A stretch of 7,483 bases of DNA from an uncultured Bacillota bacterium (GTDB lineage Bacteria; Bacillota; Clostridia; Peptostreptococcales; Anaerovoracaceae): assembly GCA_946541435.1 (NCBI GenBank), contig CAMNJK010000074.1, positions 1 to 7,483 on the forward strand. Direction: 5' to 3'. The notes under the pieces were generated by a model. That model worked only from the letters and a program-made list of their open reading frames with translations. It was not told the origin of the DNA and searched no databases. Shown in pieces: positions 4,879-7,483 of this stretch. The stretch's first letter is position 1, and every line of letters starts with the position of its first letter. The translations under genes were made by a program, and so were the position numbers.

Positions 4879-6113
4879 TCCGATTACTGGATAAACTGGA
4901 GCGGGACCGCCGCCTGACCAAAGAAGAATGGGTCCGGCTGCTGGCGGCACTGGAAGCAGAAGCATCCGGGGAATCCGAAGGGCCCGGCGTAAGGGAAAAG
5001 TCAGACTCTTACCAAACTCAGAGGGCTCAGGAGGCCCCGGGAGAGGACACGCCAGCCCGGCCTCTTTCAAAGGAGCTCACCGCCCGGGCCCGGGAAACCG
5101 CCCGGAAAACCTTCGGCAATCGTGTCTATACCCGGGGGCTTGTGGAGTTCACTAATTACTGCCGGAACAACTGCTATTACTGCGGGATCCGGGCCGGCAA
5201 TCAGAATGTGGACCGTTACCGACTCACAGCAGATGAGATTATGGAGTGCTGCCGGGAAGGATATAAGTTAGGTTTCCGAACTTTTGTGCTGCAGGGTGGA
5301 GAAGACCCCGGATTTCCGGACCGCACCCTGGCGCATCTGGTCACCGCCATCAAATCCGAATACCCGGACTGCGCGGTCACACTCTCCGTTGGAGAGAGAG
5401 ACCGCGCCACATATCAGATGTGGTATGACGCCGGCGCAGATCGGTATCTTCTGCGCCACGAGACGGCAGACCCTGACCACTACCGGCTGCTGCATCCTTC
5501 GGCCGGCCGTCCGCTCTCTCTCGCAAACCGCATCCGTTGTCTGCGGGATCTGAAGGAGATCGGCTATCAGGTGGGGACCGGATTCATGGTGGGAAGTCCC
5601 GGACAGAGCGTGGAAACAATGGCGGAAGACTTTGTGCTCATACAGGAGCTGCAGCCACACATGGTGGGCATCGGACCTTTCGTGCCGCACCATGACACCC
5701 CCTTCGCGAAGGAGAAGGGCGGGACCGCGGAGCAGACTTTGCGGTGCATCAGCCTTTTGCGGCTGCTGCTGCCCCAGGCTTTGATCCCGGCCACCACGGC
5801 CCTGGGCACCATCGATCCTGCGGGGCGGGAGAAGGGCATCCTGGCGGGCGCCAACGTGGTGATGCCGAACCTGTCGCCCACGGCGGTAAGAGAGAAATAC
5901 GAACTCTACGACAATAAGATCTGCACCGGCGAGGAGGCGGCGGAGTGCCGCGGATGTCTCTCGGGCAGAATGGAGCTGATCGGCTACGAGCTGGCAGTGG
6001 ACCGGGGCGACCATCCCAGCCGCGAGGACGCACAGAGCCGGGGCGACCACAGCAGCCATGAAATCCAGCAGGACCGGGGCGACCACCCCAGCCGGGGAGG
6101 TGGTAAGCTATGA
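4875..6113 (+). CDS. hydE: [FeFe]-hydrogenase maturase HydE (radical SAM)
   Basis: A cytoplasmic radical SAM enzyme acting with HydG and HydF to build the diiron subcluster of the H-cluster. The radical SAM motif CRNNCYYC gives Cys96, 100 and 103, followed by the GGEDP motif at 141-145, YLLRHETADP at 191-200, and GIGPFVPHHDTP at 265-276. The optional second-cluster motif is kept (Cys350, 358, 361; CX7CX2C as in T. maritima HydE). At 412 residues it is longer than usual (about 345-360). Two extensions account for this: a Glu/Ser/Gly/Pro-rich linker at about 30-65 before the core, and a C-terminal tail (376-411) of three 12-residue repeats containing RGDH. The start overlaps the previous stop as ATGA, with GGAGG (4866-4870) 4 nt upstream; its own stop overlaps the next gene's start in the same way. 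The family call is certain; the meaning of the tail is unknown. Confidence 0.95.
   Translation: MIRLLDKLERDRRLTKEEWVRLLAALEAEASGESEGPGVREKSDSYQTQRAQEAPGEDTPARPLSKELTARARETARKTFGNRVYTRGLVEFTNYCRNNCYYCGIRAGNQNVDRYRLTADEIMECCREGYKLGFRTFVLQGGEDPGFPDRTLAHLVTAIKSEYPDCAVTLSVGERDRATYQMWYDAGADRYLLRHETADPDHYRLLHPSAGRPLSLANRIRCLRDLKEIGYQVGTGFMVGSPGQSVETMAEDFVLIQELQPHMVGIGPFVPHHDTPFAKEKGGTAEQTLRCISLLRLLLPQALIPATTALGTIDPAGREKGILAGANVVMPNLSPTAVREKYELYDNKICTGEEAAECRGCLSGRMELIGYELAVDRGDHPSREDAQSRGDHSSHEIQQDRGDHPSRGGGKL
6000..6107 (+). repeat. Three 36-bp tandem repeats encoding the HydE C-terminal tail
   Basis: Units at 6000-6035, 6036-6071 and 6072-6107 each encode 12 residues: DRGDHPSREDAQ, SRGDHSSHEIQQ and DRGDHPSRGGGK. 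Units 1 and 3 are nearly identical over their first 24 bases, while unit 2 has diverged most. The in-frame period suggests expansion by slippage or unequal crossover at the 3' end of hydE. The last unit also supplies the GGGGAGG ribosome binding site (6094-6100) of the next gene, which may explain its different ending. Confidence 0.8.
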
Positions 6114-7036
6114 GGAGATCGACCATCGCGATCCTGGCCTTCCTGCTGGCGGCGCTGCTGATGATCCCGGAGGGAGCCTTTGCGGGGAGCGTGCCTCAGA
6201 AGAAGGCGGAGCTGAAGCTTTTGAAGAAAGATAAGGCGGTCTTCGACTTCCGGAAGGAAGCGAAGCAAAAGCTGTATCAATATGATACGCTTCAGGGTGG
6301 ATGCGCCAATGACGGCAAAGCCTACCTGACCCTGTATAACCGCAACGTGGAGAAATGCAAGATCGTGAGGGTGGACCTGGCTACCCGGACGGTGGAGAAG
6401 GTTTCGAAAGCCCTTCCCATCTACCACGGCAACAACCTGACCTTCAATACCAGGAAAAACCGGATCGTCGCCACCTGCTGCAAGGTGAAAGAAAAGCAAG
6501 TGGTATTCGTCGATCCGAAGACGCTGAAGGTCACGAAGAAGAAGACCATCAAGCTGACGAAGAAGGTGAAAGGCCTTCCGTCCAAGGTGCGAAAGAATTA
6601 CAAGGGGTTCACCGCCATCGCCTACAACGCGGAGAAGGACTGCTACGTGGGGCGGCTGCGGGGGACCGATAACGTGATCCTATTCGATGGGGCTTTGAGG
6701 CCGAAGAAGTACATCAAACTCTCCGGCAAGCGCACCAGCCTTCTGACCCAGGGGATGGAGAGCGTCGGAAAATACATTTACGACGTTCGCAGCTTCAAAG
6801 GAAAGAAGAAATACAGTATGATCACCATCCACACCATGACCGGGAAGCTGGTGGGGCGTCTGAAATTCCCCTACGGGAAGGCCCCGGGGAACGAGCTTCA
6901 GTGCCTGTTCCACGATGGCGATCAGTTCTACACAGGAACCTATTACACAACGAGTCAGAAACACGATGACCGGGCACATCACGTCCGGCGGACCAATCGA
7001 ATCTATAAGCTGAATAATCTGGTCGGAACCAGATAG
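6110..7036 (+). CDS. Secreted, basic, beta-rich protein of unknown function within the maturation operon
   Basis: A 308-residue protein I do not recognise. The N-terminus is a clear signal peptide: basic MRRS, a hydrophobic core (TIAILAFLLAALLMIP), and an AFA|GS cleavage site after residue 25. There is no lipobox. The mature part is rich in Lys and Arg and reads as repeated short strands with aspartate turns (for example KIVRVDLATRTVEKV at 84-98, VVFVDPKTLKVTKKK at 131-145, VILFDGALRPKK at 189-200 and MITIHTMTGKLVGRL at 237-251). This resembles blades of a beta-propeller. Cysteines at 65, 83, 123, 124, 178 and 265 are scattered without a cluster motif. Start choice: ATG at 6110 overlaps the hydE stop, with GGGGAGG (6094-6100) 9 nt upstream. 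It sits between hydE and hydG, so it is co-transcribed with the maturases. An exported protein has no known job in cytoplasmic H-cluster assembly. Confidence 0.8.
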   Translation: MRRSTIAILAFLLAALLMIPEGAFAGSVPQKKAELKLLKKDKAVFDFRKEAKQKLYQYDTLQGGCANDGKAYLTLYNRNVEKCKIVRVDLATRTVEKVSKALPIYHGNNLTFNTRKNRIVATCCKVKEKQVVFVDPKTLKVTKKKTIKLTKKVKGLPSKVRKNYKGFTAIAYNAEKDCYVGRLRGTDNVILFDGALRPKKYIKLSGKRTSLLTQGMESVGKYIYDVRSFKGKKKYSMITIHTMTGKLVGRLKFPYGKAPGNELQCLFHDGDQFYTGTYYTTSQKHDDRAHHVRRTNRIYKLNNLVGTR

Positions 7037-7050
7037 GAAAGGAAATTAGT

Positions 7051-7483
7051 ATGTATAATGTAATGTCACCGAAAGCAGAAGAATTCATCAGTCATCAGGA
7101 GATCCTGGAGTGTCTGGAGTACGGCGAGGCCCACAAAGCCGACCGGGAGCTCATCGACCAGATCCTGGCCAAGGCCCGCCTGGGCAAAGGCATCAGCCAC
7201 AAGGAGGGCATCGTCCTTCTGAACTGTGAGCTGGAGGACAAGAATCAGGAGATCTACGAGCTTGCTGCGGAGCTGAAGGATAAATTCTATGGAAACCGCA
7301 TCGTCATGTTCGCGCCTTTGTACCTGTCCAACTACTGCGTCAACGGCTGCGAATACTGCCCCTATCATCATAAGAACAAACACATCCGCCGCGTCAAGCT
7401 GACCCAGGAGCAGATCCGTCAGGAGGTCATCGCCCTGCAGGATATGGGCCACAAGCGCCTGGCCATCGAGGCCGGCGAGGACC
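7051..7483 (+). CDS. hydG: [FeFe]-hydrogenase maturase HydG (radical SAM tyrosine lyase), 5' part
   Basis: The first 144 codons are present and the gene continues past the window end. HydG is a cytoplasmic ThiH-like radical SAM enzyme that splits tyrosine to p-cresol, CO and cyanide and delivers an Fe(CO)2(CN) synthon for the H-cluster. The diagnostic segment is LYLSNYCVNGCEYCPYHHKN at 90-109, with radical SAM cysteines 96, 100 and 103, followed by the GED motif at 142-144 at the very edge. The N-terminal helical region (about 10-80) is typical of HydG. The ATG at 7051 follows an AAAGGA ribosome binding site (7038-7043) at 7 nt and comes 14 nt after the previous stop. The C-terminal auxiliary-cluster domain cannot be seen here. 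Confidence 0.93.
   Translation, partial: MYNVMSPKAEEFISHQEILECLEYGEAHKADRELIDQILAKARLGKGISHKEGIVLLNCELEDKNQEIYELAAELKDKFYGNRIVMFAPLYLSNYCVNGCEYCPYHHKNKHIRRVKLTQEQIRQEVIALQDMGHKRLAIEAGED

Noticed and set aside
1..7483. CRISPR arrays, tRNA or rRNA genes, insertion sequences, prophage or attachment sites
   Set aside because: No direct-repeat/spacer pattern, no tRNA cloverleaf or rRNA signature, no transposase or integrase and no terminal inverted repeats were seen. The only tandem repeat is the coding one at 6000-6107.

Overview
The window looks like chromosomal DNA of an anaerobic, hydrogen-metabolising Clostridia (Bacillota), plausibly Lachnospiraceae. The basis is strong purine-rich ribosome binding sites before every gene, a GC-rich coding bias, CpI-type [FeFe]-hydrogenase sequence, and a maturation operon opening with a TM1266-type protein. 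The genus cannot be read from the sequence. Nearly everything relates to making and using an [FeFe]-hydrogenase.

Left part (1-3882, + strand): a short leader with two hairpins precedes a two-gene operon. The first gene encodes a 617-residue flavoprotein that joins a NuoF-type [4Fe-4S] tail to a glutamate-synthase-small-subunit/NfnL-like FAD and NAD(P)H module. The second, overlapping by 7 nt, encodes a complete 583-residue HydA with all accessory clusters and H-cluster ligands. Together they look like a soluble two-subunit NAD(P)H-linked hydrogenase resembling the 'glutamate synthase-linked' group A2 type. The operon ends at a hairpin terminator shared with a convergent small gene.

Middle (3883-4611): an 80-codon minus-strand gene encodes a small predicted membrane protein. 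Its long leader holds three related TTGT...ACAA palindromes that look like operators. Diverging from it, a good sigma-A promoter (TTGACG-17-TAGAAT) drives a roughly 155-nt GC-rich structured leader that ends in a 12-bp intrinsic terminator. An upstream 7-nt segment is perfectly complementary to the tip of that terminator. This is the best candidate in the window for an undescribed regulatory system: an attenuator or riboswitch controlling hydrogenase maturation.

Right part (4612-7483, + strand): a tightly packed maturation operon. It contains a TM1266-family putative regulator, hydE (radical SAM, with an unusual repeat tail), an unrecognised secreted basic beta-rich protein inserted between the maturases, and the 5' part of hydG, which runs off the window. 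HydG makes the CO/CN-iron synthon and HydE processes it toward the diiron subcluster. HydF is not in the window and may lie downstream. The product would activate the HydA encoded on the left.
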